Shown here one piece after another: positions 1 to 5,328 of a DNA stretch of 5,328 nt. The notes below the pieces were generated by a model. The model saw only the letters and a program-made list of their open reading frames with translations, did no database searches and was not told the DNA's origin. Made by a program: the position numbers and the translations under genes. How positions within the stretch are numbered: position 1 is the stretch's first letter; the number at the start of each line of letters is the position of its first letter. This DNA is from Gammaproteobacteria bacterium (GTDB taxonomy: Bacteria > Pseudomonadota > Gammaproteobacteria > SZUA-152): positions 1 through 5,328 of the forward strand of contig JAUWLO010000139.1 of assembly GCA_030613605.1 (NCBI GenBank). The letters run 5' to 3'.

Positions 1-60
1 TTCTGCGACGTCATAAACGAAACGTGGTTGTAGTTCATCAGAGCCAATTGGTTTAATCAT
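1..60 (-). CDS. sat: Sulfate adenylyltransferase (dissimilatory ATP sulfurylase), N-terminal 20 codons only
   Basis: The gene starts with ATG at 60 and runs off the left edge, so only 20 residues are seen. They begin MIKPIGSDEL and continue QPRFVYDVAE. From memory this matches the N-terminus of the Allochromatium-type Sat (MIKPxGSDxLxPxFVYD), the homo-oligomeric ATP sulfurylase of sulfur oxidisers and sulfate reducers. In sulfur oxidisers the enzyme runs in the ATP-forming direction in the cytoplasm, turning adenosine phosphosulfate (made by AprBA from sulfite) and pyrophosphate into ATP and sulfate. The start is fixed by a good ribosome binding site 9 bases upstream. It lies 222 bp downstream of lipA on the same strand and probably has its own promoter. 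The assignment rests on a short peptide, and no catalytic motif (such as HxxH) is inside the window. Confidence 0.8.
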   Translation of the reverse strand, partial: MIKPIGSDELQPRFVYDVAE

Positions 61-282
61 TCCACTGTATCCTTATTGTTGAGCAACTAGATTGTTGTTT
101 TCAAAGTGTTTTATGTATTCCGGTACTGACGCCTGTTTTAACTGGACATCACGCGTCACGCTCGTCTATACGCCGCGGGAAGACCACATTAAAGGCTTTT
201 ACGACGAATGCAAAGTAGTTTTCATTTGCTCGGGTATAAATTCATTTTATTGGCTGAAAGTGTTGCTATGACTGGGGTCTGG
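61..282 (-). other. Intergenic leader between lipA and sat
   Basis: This 222 bp stretch is the longest gap in the window. I see no convincing coding region, RNA gene or intrinsic terminator in it; lipA is not followed by a GC-rich stem with a T run. It presumably holds the sat promoter. Weak candidates on the minus strand are TTGCAT (208-213) with TAATGT (186-191) at 16 bp spacing, and a TATAGA lower down, none close enough to consensus to call. TGACGC (127-132) and GCGTCA (153-158) could form a 6-bp stem around a 20-base loop, about 70-100 bases before the sat start. The length and the own ribosome binding site suggest that sat is controlled separately from the lipoate genes. Confidence 0.4.
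70..74 (-). promoter_or_regulatory. Ribosome binding site of sat
   Basis: On the minus strand AAGGA stands 9 bases before the ATG at 60. It decides the start of the partial sat gene. It is also the only clear Shine-Dalgarno sequence among the six visible gene starts of the window. Confidence 0.7.
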
Positions 283-1263
283 CTAGGTTATGGATTGCCC
301 CGCAGCCTGTTGATCGGCATGGTAGGAAGAGCGCACCATGGGGCCGCTGGCGACGTTAGTGAAGCCAAGCTCACGGGCGGTATCTGCTAATTGATCAAAC
401 TCCTCAGGGGGCACAAATCGCTCCACGGCCAGGTGGCTCAGGCTGGGTTGCAGGTATTGTCCCAGGGTCAGCATGTCACAATTATGAGCACGTAAATCTT
501 TTAGCACGTCGACGACTTCATCGAAGGTTTCCCCCAGTCCCAGCATCAGGCCGGACTTGGTGGGGATGTGCGGATACATTTCCTTGAAACGCTGAATAAG
601 TGTTAACGACCATTCATAGTCTGCGCCAGGTCTGATCTTTTTGTACAGGCGTGGCACATTTTCCAGGTTGTGGTTGAACACGTCTGGCGGGGCTTTTTCC
701 ATTATCTCCAGGGCAATATCCATGCGGCCACGAAAATCCGGCACCAGTATCTCAATTTTGGTTTGAGGGCTGGTTTCACGCACGGCACGAATACACTTGA
801 CGAAATGCCCGGCGCCACCATCTCGAAGATCATCTCGATCCACCGAGGTAATCACGACATATTTAAGTTTGAGTAGTGCCAGGGTTTTAGCGAGATTTTC
901 AGGTTCATTGGCATCCAGAGGTTTAGGACGCCCATGGGCGACATCACAGAATGGGCAACGGCGGGTACAGATATCTCCCATGATCATGAAGGTAGCGGTA
1001 TCATGGCTGAAACATTCCCCCAGGTTGGGGCAGGCAGCTTCTTCGCAAACGGTATGCAATTTATGTTCACGCAGTAATCTTTTGACTCGTTGAGCTTCGG
1101 GGCTGGTGGGTGCTTTGGCGCGAATCCATTTTGGTTTGCGTTTCACTTCAGTCGAGGGTTCCACCTTAATGGGGATGCGTGCCACTTTTTCTGCGCCGCG
1201 TAACGGTATACCGACTTCAACGGAATGTTTGTTTTTGTTGGAAGAGTTGGGAGGCTTATTCAT
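283..1263 (-). CDS. lipA: Lipoyl synthase (radical SAM)
   Basis: LipA inserts two sulfur atoms at C6 and C8 of octanoyl groups attached to lipoyl domains (E2 subunits, GcvH), the last step of lipoate synthesis in the cytoplasm. The protein has 326 residues, close to E. coli LipA (321). The auxiliary 4Fe-4S cluster motif CX4CX5C is at C73, C78, C84. The radical SAM motif CX3CX2C is at C99, C103, C106 (CTRRCPFC). The serine ligand of the auxiliary cluster is in RSSYHA at 311-316. The GGAGHF region (149-154) and the QYLQPS stretch (269-274) are also typical. The first 50 residues are a variable, basic N-terminal extension, as is usual. The ATG start at 1263 has no evident Shine-Dalgarno sequence, but the next Met (93) would remove the auxiliary cluster cysteines. 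It follows lipB by 127 bp and may have its own promoter there. Confidence 0.97.
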   Translation of the reverse strand: MNKPPNSSNKNKHSVEVGIPLRGAEKVARIPIKVEPSTEVKRKPKWIRAKAPTSPEAQRVKRLLREHKLHTVCEEAACPNLGECFSHDTATFMIMGDICTRRCPFCDVAHGRPKPLDANEPENLAKTLALLKLKYVVITSVDRDDLRDGGAGHFVKCIRAVRETSPQTKIEILVPDFRGRMDIALEIMEKAPPDVFNHNLENVPRLYKKIRPGADYEWSLTLIQRFKEMYPHIPTKSGLMLGLGETFDEVVDVLKDLRAHNCDMLTLGQYLQPSLSHLAVERFVPPEEFDQLADTARELGFTNVASGPMVRSSYHADQQAAGQSIT

Positions 1264-1309
1264 AAGACGTTTTTACGAGGCGTGACTTTAAGCAGTTTCA
1301 AAGGACAAG

Positions 1310-1315
1310 ATTATA
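1310..1315 (-). promoter_or_regulatory. Possible -10 element of a lipA promoter
   Basis: The minus strand carries a perfect TATAAT at 1310-1315 inside the 127 bp lipB-lipA gap. Transcription would start near 1303, giving a leader of about 40 bases before the lipA ATG at 1263. No good -35 box lies 16-18 bp upstream (the 17-bp position reads ACTCAT). A TCGACA is present but only 12 bp away. This is therefore a one-box prediction. It would let lipA be transcribed apart from lipB. Confidence 0.35.
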
Positions 1316-1390
1316 CACCTTATGCTTTGTCGATGAGTGGTTCACCGGGGCGGCATTTACCCGTTCAGAAAGCCAGTAGAAATCTAAAGG

Positions 1391-2041
1391 TTATGCGGGT
1401 CTCGTGGGGCCAAACTGCTTTTCCAGCTGTTTTAGTATGGCGGTGCTGATATCGCCGAGGGTGGCATCTGGCAAAATATTATGGGTTTGCATTGTTTTGA
1501 GATTGGCGAAGCCGCAAGGGTTGATGCGGGTGAAAGGTTCCAGATCCATGTCGATATTCAGACTCAGGCCATGGTAGGAACAGCCGCGACGGACCCGTAA
1601 CCCCAGGGCAGCAATTTTAGATTCGTTTACATAAATGCCCGGCGCCTTGTCGCGACGTTGGCTTTCGATGCCGGAATCAGCCAGCAGATCGATGACGGCC
1701 TGCTCTATTTTATTGACCAGTTTTTTAACACCCAGATTACGGCGTTTTAAGTCCAGTAAAAAATAGACGATGAGCTGGCCGGGTCCGTGATAGGTCGCCT
1801 GCCCACCGCGATCACATTGAATAACGGGGATGTTGCCGGCATCGAGGATATGCTCACGTTTGCCATTCAGACCCAGAGTAAAAACCGGGGGATGTTCGAG
1901 TAACCAGATTTCATCGGCCGTATTTTCGCCGCGCTGCTCCGTAAACTTCTGCATCTCATGCCACACGGGTTCGTAGTCGCGTAAGCCAAGGTGGCGGACA
2001 ATGATGTCAGGCTTGTTATTATTTTTGGGTTTGTTGCTCAC
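1391..2041 (-). CDS. lipB: Lipoyl(octanoyl) transferase
   Basis: LipB moves the octanoyl group from acyl-carrier protein to the target lysine of lipoyl domains, making the substrate of LipA. The protein has 216 residues, a normal family length. The signature segment DRGGQATYHGPGQL is at 77-90 and GCSYHGLSLN at 153-162. The catalytic pair is Lys142 (in SKIAALG) and Cys176 (in INPCGF), the same positions as the Lys142/Cys176 pair described for the Mycobacterium tuberculosis enzyme. The start is GTG at 2041. A TAA stop lies four codons upstream in the same frame with no other start between, and the conserved core begins at about residue 13, so later starts are excluded. No Shine-Dalgarno sequence is seen. 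The gene lies 39 bp after the DUF493 gene and is probably co-transcribed with it. Confidence 0.96.
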   Translation of the reverse strand: MSNKPKNNNKPDIIVRHLGLRDYEPVWHEMQKFTEQRGENTADEIWLLEHPPVFTLGLNGKREHILDAGNIPVIQCDRGGQATYHGPGQLIVYFLLDLKRRNLGVKKLVNKIEQAVIDLLADSGIESQRRDKAPGIYVNESKIAALGLRVRRGCSYHGLSLNIDMDLEPFTRINPCGFANLKTMQTHNILPDATLGDISTAILKQLEKQFGPTRPA

Positions 2042-2080
2042 TATCGGTTTTTAGCAATGCCAGGTACTTATGTCACGAAA

Positions 2081-2356
2081 TTAGAGTGCCATGAGCACAT
2101 GTTCGCAGGCGGTAAGATCCATATAAATGGCATCGAGTTGCTTTCGACTCTGGGCGCGAATCGTCACGGTAACGGAAATATATTTGCCGTTACTGCTAGG
2201 GCGGCTTTTGAAGGAATTTTCGGTTAAGTCTGGCGCATGACGACGCACAATTTCCAGCACGGTGATTTCGAAATTACCGCTGGCATGCCCCATGGCTTTG
2301 ATGGGGAAGTCGCAGGGGAATGAGAAGACTGAATCGTTTTCTTTGTTGGGCGTCAT
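2081..2356 (-). CDS. ybeD: DUF493 family protein, YbeD-like
   Basis: This is a small protein of 91 residues (E. coli YbeD has 87). The family pattern is visible: the FPCDFPIKAMG segment near residues 13-23, VLEIVRRHAP at 33-42, SRPSSNGKYISVTVTI near 51-66, and a C-terminal end in VLMAL. The fold is a small alpha/beta sandwich resembling the regulatory (ACT-like) domain of allosteric enzymes. The biochemical role is not established. Its frequent place between dacA/dat and lipB has led to proposals of a regulatory role in lipoate or D-amino acid metabolism, but this is inference. The ATG at 2356 is the only good start, since an in-frame TGA lies four codons upstream. No clear ribosome binding site is seen. 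Confidence 0.9.
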   Translation of the reverse strand: MTPNKENDSVFSFPCDFPIKAMGHASGNFEITVLEIVRRHAPDLTENSFKSRPSSNGKYISVTVTIRAQSRKQLDAIYMDLTACEHVLMAL

Positions 2357-2416
2357 GGGTGCTGGTTTTCAATAAAGTTTGTACACGGTATTGCTAAAGA
2401 ACCATGGCTAATGTTT

Positions 2417-3280
2417 CTATGGCTGCTTCTGTGGCTGATTTCGCAATGTTTGCTTGTAGTCCTGATATAAGGTCAGTAAACGCTGATACAAGGGGCCCGG
2501 TTTGCCATTTTTAATCGGTTGTCCATCCAGTTGGGTGACTGAAAGAATCTCTTTTGTTGAGGAGGTTAGCCAGATTTCATCTGCCTGTTGTAATTCAGCC
2601 AGGCTGATGGTTTTTTCCTGACACGACAGACCATTGTTTTTCGCCAGCTCCAGTACCAGGTCACGGGTGATGCCGGGTAATAACATCGGGCCTTTTGGAG
2701 GCGTGGTAATAATGCCATCGATGACTGCAAACAGGTTGCTTGCGGCACCTTCGGTTGCCTGGCCGTCACGTATCAGGATGGCTTCGGCCGCCCCCTGATC
2801 GAGGGCTTCCTGGCGTAATAAAATATTGGGTAGCAAGCTGGTGGCTTTTATGTGGCAGCGTGACCAACGGATATCATCGATGGTGATTGCCGCAACTCCC
2901 TCGCTAATGATTTCCGCTGCCAGTGGTTTTAATTCGTTGCACATGGCGAACACGGTGGGGGTTGGGTTTTCAGGTATGGCGTGATCACGTTTTGCGCTGC
3001 CACGGGTGATCTGCAAATACAGCGACTGGTCACCATCATTATTAAGGTGAATTAATTCGGTTAACATTTTCTCCCACTCAGCGCTGCTGAGTGGATTGGT
3101 AATCCTGATGGCATCAAGGCTATTTTGCAGGCGAGATAAATGTTCAGTGAAGCGAAATAATTTCCCCCCATAAACAGGAATGACTTCATATATGCCATCG
3201 CCAAAAATAAAGCCACGGTCGAGCACCGATACATGGGCTTGAGATTCTGGCAGGAATTTGCCATTCAGGAAAACGGTCAT
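2417..3280 (-). CDS. dat: D-amino acid aminotransferase (fold-type IV PLP enzyme)
   Basis: This is a PLP-dependent class IV transaminase of 287 residues that interconverts D-Ala and 2-oxoglutarate with pyruvate and D-Glu. The residues numbered in Bacillus D-amino acid transaminase as Lys145 (Schiff base), Glu177 (pyridine N), and the substrate-carboxylate trap Tyr31, Arg98, His100 are found here at K145, E177, Y31, R98 (RDH) and H100. DRGFIFGDGIYEV (21-33), TEGAASNLF (176-184) and LPGITRD (201-207) are family motifs. The trap residues favour D-specificity over the related branched-chain (IlvE) and aminodeoxychorismate lyase (PabC) enzymes. The ATG at 3280 is chosen because its first residues fit the family exactly. 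An upstream in-frame TTG at 3340 would add 20 unconserved residues read through an inverted repeat. It follows dacA by 107 bp. The stretch before the ATG is pyrimidine-rich with no Shine-Dalgarno sequence. Confidence 0.92.
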   Translation of the reverse strand: MTVFLNGKFLPESQAHVSVLDRGFIFGDGIYEVIPVYGGKLFRFTEHLSRLQNSLDAIRITNPLSSAEWEKMLTELIHLNNDGDQSLYLQITRGSAKRDHAIPENPTPTVFAMCNELKPLAAEIISEGVAAITIDDIRWSRCHIKATSLLPNILLRQEALDQGAAEAILIRDGQATEGAASNLFAVIDGIITTPPKGPMLLPGITRDLVLELAKNNGLSCQEKTISLAELQQADEIWLTSSTKEILSVTQLDGQPIKNGKPGPLYQRLLTLYQDYKQTLRNQPQKQP

Positions 3281-3285
3281 GAGAG

Positions 3286-3384
3286 CAGAGGAAAGAGCAA
3301 AGATGAAAGATGAAAGGGAAGAGCTACAGTGGAAAGACAAGGTGACTTTTTGTTTTTCATCTTTACCCTTTTATCTTTTCTCTG
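3286..3384. repeat. Imperfect inverted repeat between dacA and dat
   Basis: Two 30-base arms, 3286-3315 and 3355-3384, are reverse complements without gaps at 24 of 30 positions, plus one G-U pair in RNA. They are separated by 39 bases. The inner ten pairs (TTTCATCTTT with AAAGATGAAA) are perfect, and the outer 11 contain one mismatch. On the coding (minus) strand the first arm is purine-rich and starts 3 bases after the dacA stop codon. The second arm is pyrimidine-rich and ends 5 bases before the dat ATG. The plus strand of the left arm also holds the tandem GATGAAA GATGAAA. It could form a long mRNA hairpin that affects dacA mRNA stability or access of ribosomes to dat. It lacks the GC-rich stem and T tract of an intrinsic terminator. 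Confidence 0.7.
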
Positions 3385-3387
3385 TTT

Positions 3388-4539
3388 TTATTCAAACAAC
3401 AGTTTGATTTCATCAATGAGATTATCAATCAGGCCGCCTTTTTTGACATCATTGAGCGCGACCAGATTACGCCTGGCGTATTGTTTGTCTCCAAGTCGGA
3501 CATTGACGGTGCCGAATGTTGATCCTTTTTTGGCGGGTGCAGTGATGCGGGCATTGATGTTCATGTCGGCATCCAGTTTTTTGTATTGCCCCTTGGGTAT
3601 GGTGATATAGAGGTCTTCTTTGAGGCCAAGAGATAAATTTTCGACAGCGCCTTTCCAGATGTGTGCTTTGGTTAGTGGTTCATTCGCAGCATATAATTTA
3701 TGGGTTTCAAAGAAACGGAAACCGTAAGAGAGCAGTTTCTGACTTTCCGCCGCGCGAGCTTCTTCGCTGCGAGTACCAAGCACCACTGATATCAGGCGCA
3801 TGCCATCACGTTTGGCTGATGCCACCAGGCAGTAACCGGCTGAGTCGGTGTGGCCAGTTTTAATGCCATCAACAAATTTGTTGCGCCACAGAAGTTTATT
3901 GCGATTGTATTGATTGATTTTATTGAACTTGAATTTTTTGGTGGAGTACCATTTGTAGTGTTCTGGGAAATTCTTAATCAGTGCGCGCGCCAGTTTTGCC
4001 ATATCACCTGGTGTTGTGTAGTGATTTTTATTGGGTAAACCTGTGCTGTTTACAAAATGGCTATCCACCATGCCTAATTCGGCAGCATGCTGATTCATTA
4101 AATCCGCAAATGTTTCTTCGCTGCCCGCCACGTGTTCTGCCAGTGCGACGGTGGCGTCGTTGCCAGATTGAATGATAACGCCTTTCAATAAATTTTCGAC
4201 CGAAACTTTTTTACCAACTTCAATGAACATGCGGGAGCCTTGCATGCGCCAGGCTTTTTCGCTGATGGTGACCATGTCATCCAGGTTGATGCCGCCATTG
4301 GCGAGTTCATTGGCGACAACATAGGAGGTCAGCATTTTAGTCAGGCTGGCGGGCTCCATGCGTTGGTCTGATTTTTTTTCCGTGAGGATTCGGCCGCTGT
4401 CAAAATCCATGAGCAAAAAGCCTCTGGCTTTGATTTTGGGTGAAGCCGGAACCATGATTGCGGCATAGCTGGGTAATGCCAGGCTTGCAAAGAGCAAAAA
4501 AAGTAGGGAGGCGGTAAGGCGGTGTCTGGCTGTATTCAT
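3388..4539 (-). CDS. dacA: D-alanyl-D-alanine carboxypeptidase, PBP5/6 family
   Basis: This low-molecular-weight penicillin-binding protein removes the terminal D-Ala from peptidoglycan pentapeptides in the periplasm and so limits cross-linking. It has 383 residues, usual for PBP5/6. A signal peptide is clear: basic start (R5, H6, R7), hydrophobic stretch 9-22, likely cleavage after SYA near residue 26. The three active-site motifs are present: SxxK as S65-L-T-K68, SGN at 125-127 and KTG at 227-229 in GIKTGHTDSAG. The all-beta C-terminal domain follows at about 285-365. The last 16 residues (GGLIDNLIDEIKLLFE) form the amphipathic helix that holds these enzymes to the inner membrane. The ATG at 4539 is fixed by the signal peptide, though no Shine-Dalgarno sequence precedes it. 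It lies 129 bp after rlpA and before dat, in keeping with a role in cell-wall D-alanine turnover. Confidence 0.97.
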   Translation of the reverse strand: MNTARHRLTASLLFLLFASLALPSYAAIMVPASPKIKARGFLLMDFDSGRILTEKKSDQRMEPASLTKMLTSYVVANELANGGINLDDMVTISEKAWRMQGSRMFIEVGKKVSVENLLKGVIIQSGNDATVALAEHVAGSEETFADLMNQHAAELGMVDSHFVNSTGLPNKNHYTTPGDMAKLARALIKNFPEHYKWYSTKKFKFNKINQYNRNKLLWRNKFVDGIKTGHTDSAGYCLVASAKRDGMRLISVVLGTRSEEARAAESQKLLSYGFRFFETHKLYAANEPLTKAHIWKGAVENLSLGLKEDLYITIPKGQYKKLDADMNINARITAPAKKGSTFGTVNVRLGDKQYARRNLVALNDVKKGGLIDNLIDEIKLLFE

Positions 4540-4668
4540 TTTAGTGTGTGGATTCGTGTGTGTTAGGGGTTCGTTATTTGTGGGGCGGTGAGCCCAGGCA
4601 GCCTGTCAAAGTTGCTTGTTTTAGTTCGGGGCTAACAACGCTGCGGTGAGAGGATAGCTACTTTTGTC
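4540..4668 (-). other. rlpA-dacA intergenic region with GTGTGTG double repeat
   Basis: The gap holds a direct repeat directly before dacA: GTGTGTG at 4544-4550 and again at 4556-4562 with GATTC between, bordered on both sides by TTAG (plus-strand reading). On the mRNA this becomes a CACACAC-rich leader ending 4 bases from the ATG, in place of a ribosome binding site. Further up is an 11-base palindrome, CAGGCAGCCTG at 4595-4605, overlapping a perfect TTGACA on the minus strand (4604-4609). No matching -10 box lies 16-18 bp downstream, so a promoter is not called. No terminator after rlpA is apparent. Confidence 0.4.
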
Positions 4669-5328
4669 CTACTCTACAACGACATGTGGGGTGATGATGC
4701 CTAATGGGCTGAGCCTTTTACTCAAAAGATCGGCTTCTGACTCCGAACTTAACGGTCCGATGCGTACCCGATAAACATCCTGATTCCCGGTAGATTTCCG
4801 GTTAATGAGTACGTTTTCATTGGTAGCTGCAACCAGACGGCTGAGTAACTGGGTGGCATTACTGTGATCCGTAAATGCGCCGACCTGCAAATACAGCTGC
4901 CCGGAAGATTTGGTAATGGACGTATTTTTTGTTGCTGTTGGCCGCACATCGATTTTTTTCTTACGTGGGTCAATGGTGCGGATCTCTACCCGCCCTGTGC
5001 CTTTGGTATCAATGCCCAGTTTTTTTGCCGCGACAAAAGACAGATCAATAATGCGCCCGCGGACAAAGGGACCTCTATCGTTAACGCGTACGATGATTTT
5101 GCGATGATTGTCGAGATTGTGTACTTCAACATAAGTCGGGATGGGCAGAGTTTTGTGGGCGGCGGTCATGGCGTACATGTCATAAGGCTCGCCGCTGGAT
5201 GTGCGGTGACCATGAAACTTTGTACCGTACCAGGAGGCGTGGCCTGTTTGTTTGAAACCACGGGCTGTTTGGCGCACGGTATAGCGTTTACCCTGCACCA
5301 CATAAGATTTTGGATTGCCGTATTTGCT
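4669..5328 (-). CDS. rlpA: RlpA septal-ring lytic transglycosylase, 5' end missing
   Basis: RlpA is an outer-membrane lipoprotein that cleaves glycan strands lacking stem peptides at the division septum. The last 219 residues are visible; the frame stays open to the right edge. The first visible residues, SKYGNPKSYV, belong to the conserved region before the barrel, so the GTG codons at 5301 and 5298 are internal, and the lipoprotein signal must lie outside the window. The double-psi beta-barrel domain spans about visible residues 28-118 and includes ASWYGTKFHG (31-40), TSSGEPYD (43-50), H58 in AAHKTLP and D84 in RVNDRGPF. This His/Asp pair corresponds to residues needed for activity in the Pseudomonas enzyme. 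A basic linker (120-140) leads to a C-terminal SPOR domain (about 143-219, starting GQLYLQVGAF), which binds denuded septal glycan. dacA follows 129 bp downstream. Confidence 0.95.
   Translation of the reverse strand, partial: SKYGNPKSYVVQGKRYTVRQTARGFKQTGHASWYGTKFHGHRTSSGEPYDMYAMTAAHKTLPIPTYVEVHNLDNHRKIIVRVNDRGPFVRGRIIDLSFVAAKKLGIDTKGTGRVEIRTIDPRKKKIDVRPTATKNTSITKSSGQLYLQVGAFTDHSNATQLLSRLVAATNENVLINRKSTGNQDVYRVRIGPLSSESEADLLSKRLSPLGIITPHVVVE

Noticed and set aside
208..390. Plus-strand open frame of 60 codons over the lipA end and sat leader
   Set aside because: Most of it is antisense to lipA, it has no ribosome binding site worth noting and no family resemblance.
797..1093. Plus-strand open frame of 98 codons inside lipA
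   Set aside because: It is a shadow frame opposite the conserved cysteine motifs of lipA, whose coding constraint explains it.
3281..3340. N-terminal extension of Dat from a TTG start, giving a serine-rich, hydrophobic leader resembling a signal peptide
   Set aside because: The extension is read through the inverted repeat, is not part of the family, and the catalytic residues fit the family numbering when the ATG at 3280 is used. Dat is a cytoplasmic enzyme.
3286..3384. Intrinsic terminator after dacA
   Set aside because: The stem is AT-rich with a 39-base loop and is not followed by a T tract on the coding strand.
3329..3610. Plus-strand open frame of 93 codons opposite the dacA 3' end
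   Set aside because: It is antisense to a well-supported gene, has no recognisable motif, and its hydrophobic start comes from the pyrimidine arm of the inverted repeat.
4604..4609. Perfect TTGACA as a dacA promoter -35 box
   Set aside because: At 16-18 bp downstream the sequence is GC-rich (around GCCCCA), with no -10-like hexamer.
5299..5301. GTG as the start of rlpA
   Set aside because: The conserved YGNP region lies upstream of it and the frame is open to the edge. A protein starting here would have no lipoprotein signal.

Overview
The window looks like a chromosomal segment from a gammaproteobacterium, very probably a sulfur-oxidising one. Two observations support this. The gene order rlpA-dacA-dat-DUF493(ybeD)-lipB-lipA is a familiar proteobacterial housekeeping arrangement. 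The last gene, cut by the left edge, starts with the N-terminal signature of the dissimilatory-type ATP sulfurylase (Sat) found in purple sulfur bacteria and related sulfur oxidisers. Taxonomy is inferred from memory of protein families, not from a search.

All seven genes lie on the minus strand, so transcription runs from right to left. Read in that direction: rlpA (5' end outside the window; septal lytic transglycosylase with DPBB and SPOR domains), 129 bp gap, dacA (D,D-carboxypeptidase, PBP5/6 type), 107 bp gap holding a striking purine/pyrimidine inverted repeat, dat (D-amino acid aminotransferase), 60 bp gap, a ybeD-like DUF493 gene, 39 bp gap, lipB (octanoyltransferase), 127 bp gap with a possible separate promoter, lipA (lipoyl synthase), 222 bp leader, and the first 20 codons of sat.

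The right half is a cell-wall module. DacA trims the terminal D-Ala from pentapeptides, RlpA cleaves glycan strands that lack stem peptides, and Dat could interconvert the freed D-Ala and D-Glu. The left half is the two-step endogenous lipoate pathway: LipB moves octanoyl from acyl-carrier protein to the lipoyl domain and LipA inserts the two sulfurs. DUF493/YbeD sits between the modules, as it commonly does. Sat begins what is probably a separate unit for energy-conserving sulfite oxidation.

All catalytic residues I could check are intact, and I see no frameshift, mobile element, tRNA, rRNA or CRISPR array. No stretch over 300 bp lacks a gene. I found no new multi-gene system. The less ordinary features are non-coding: the 30-bp-arm inverted repeat before dat, the GTGTGTG double repeat before dacA, and the near absence of Shine-Dalgarno sequences on the internal genes compared with a clear one on sat.
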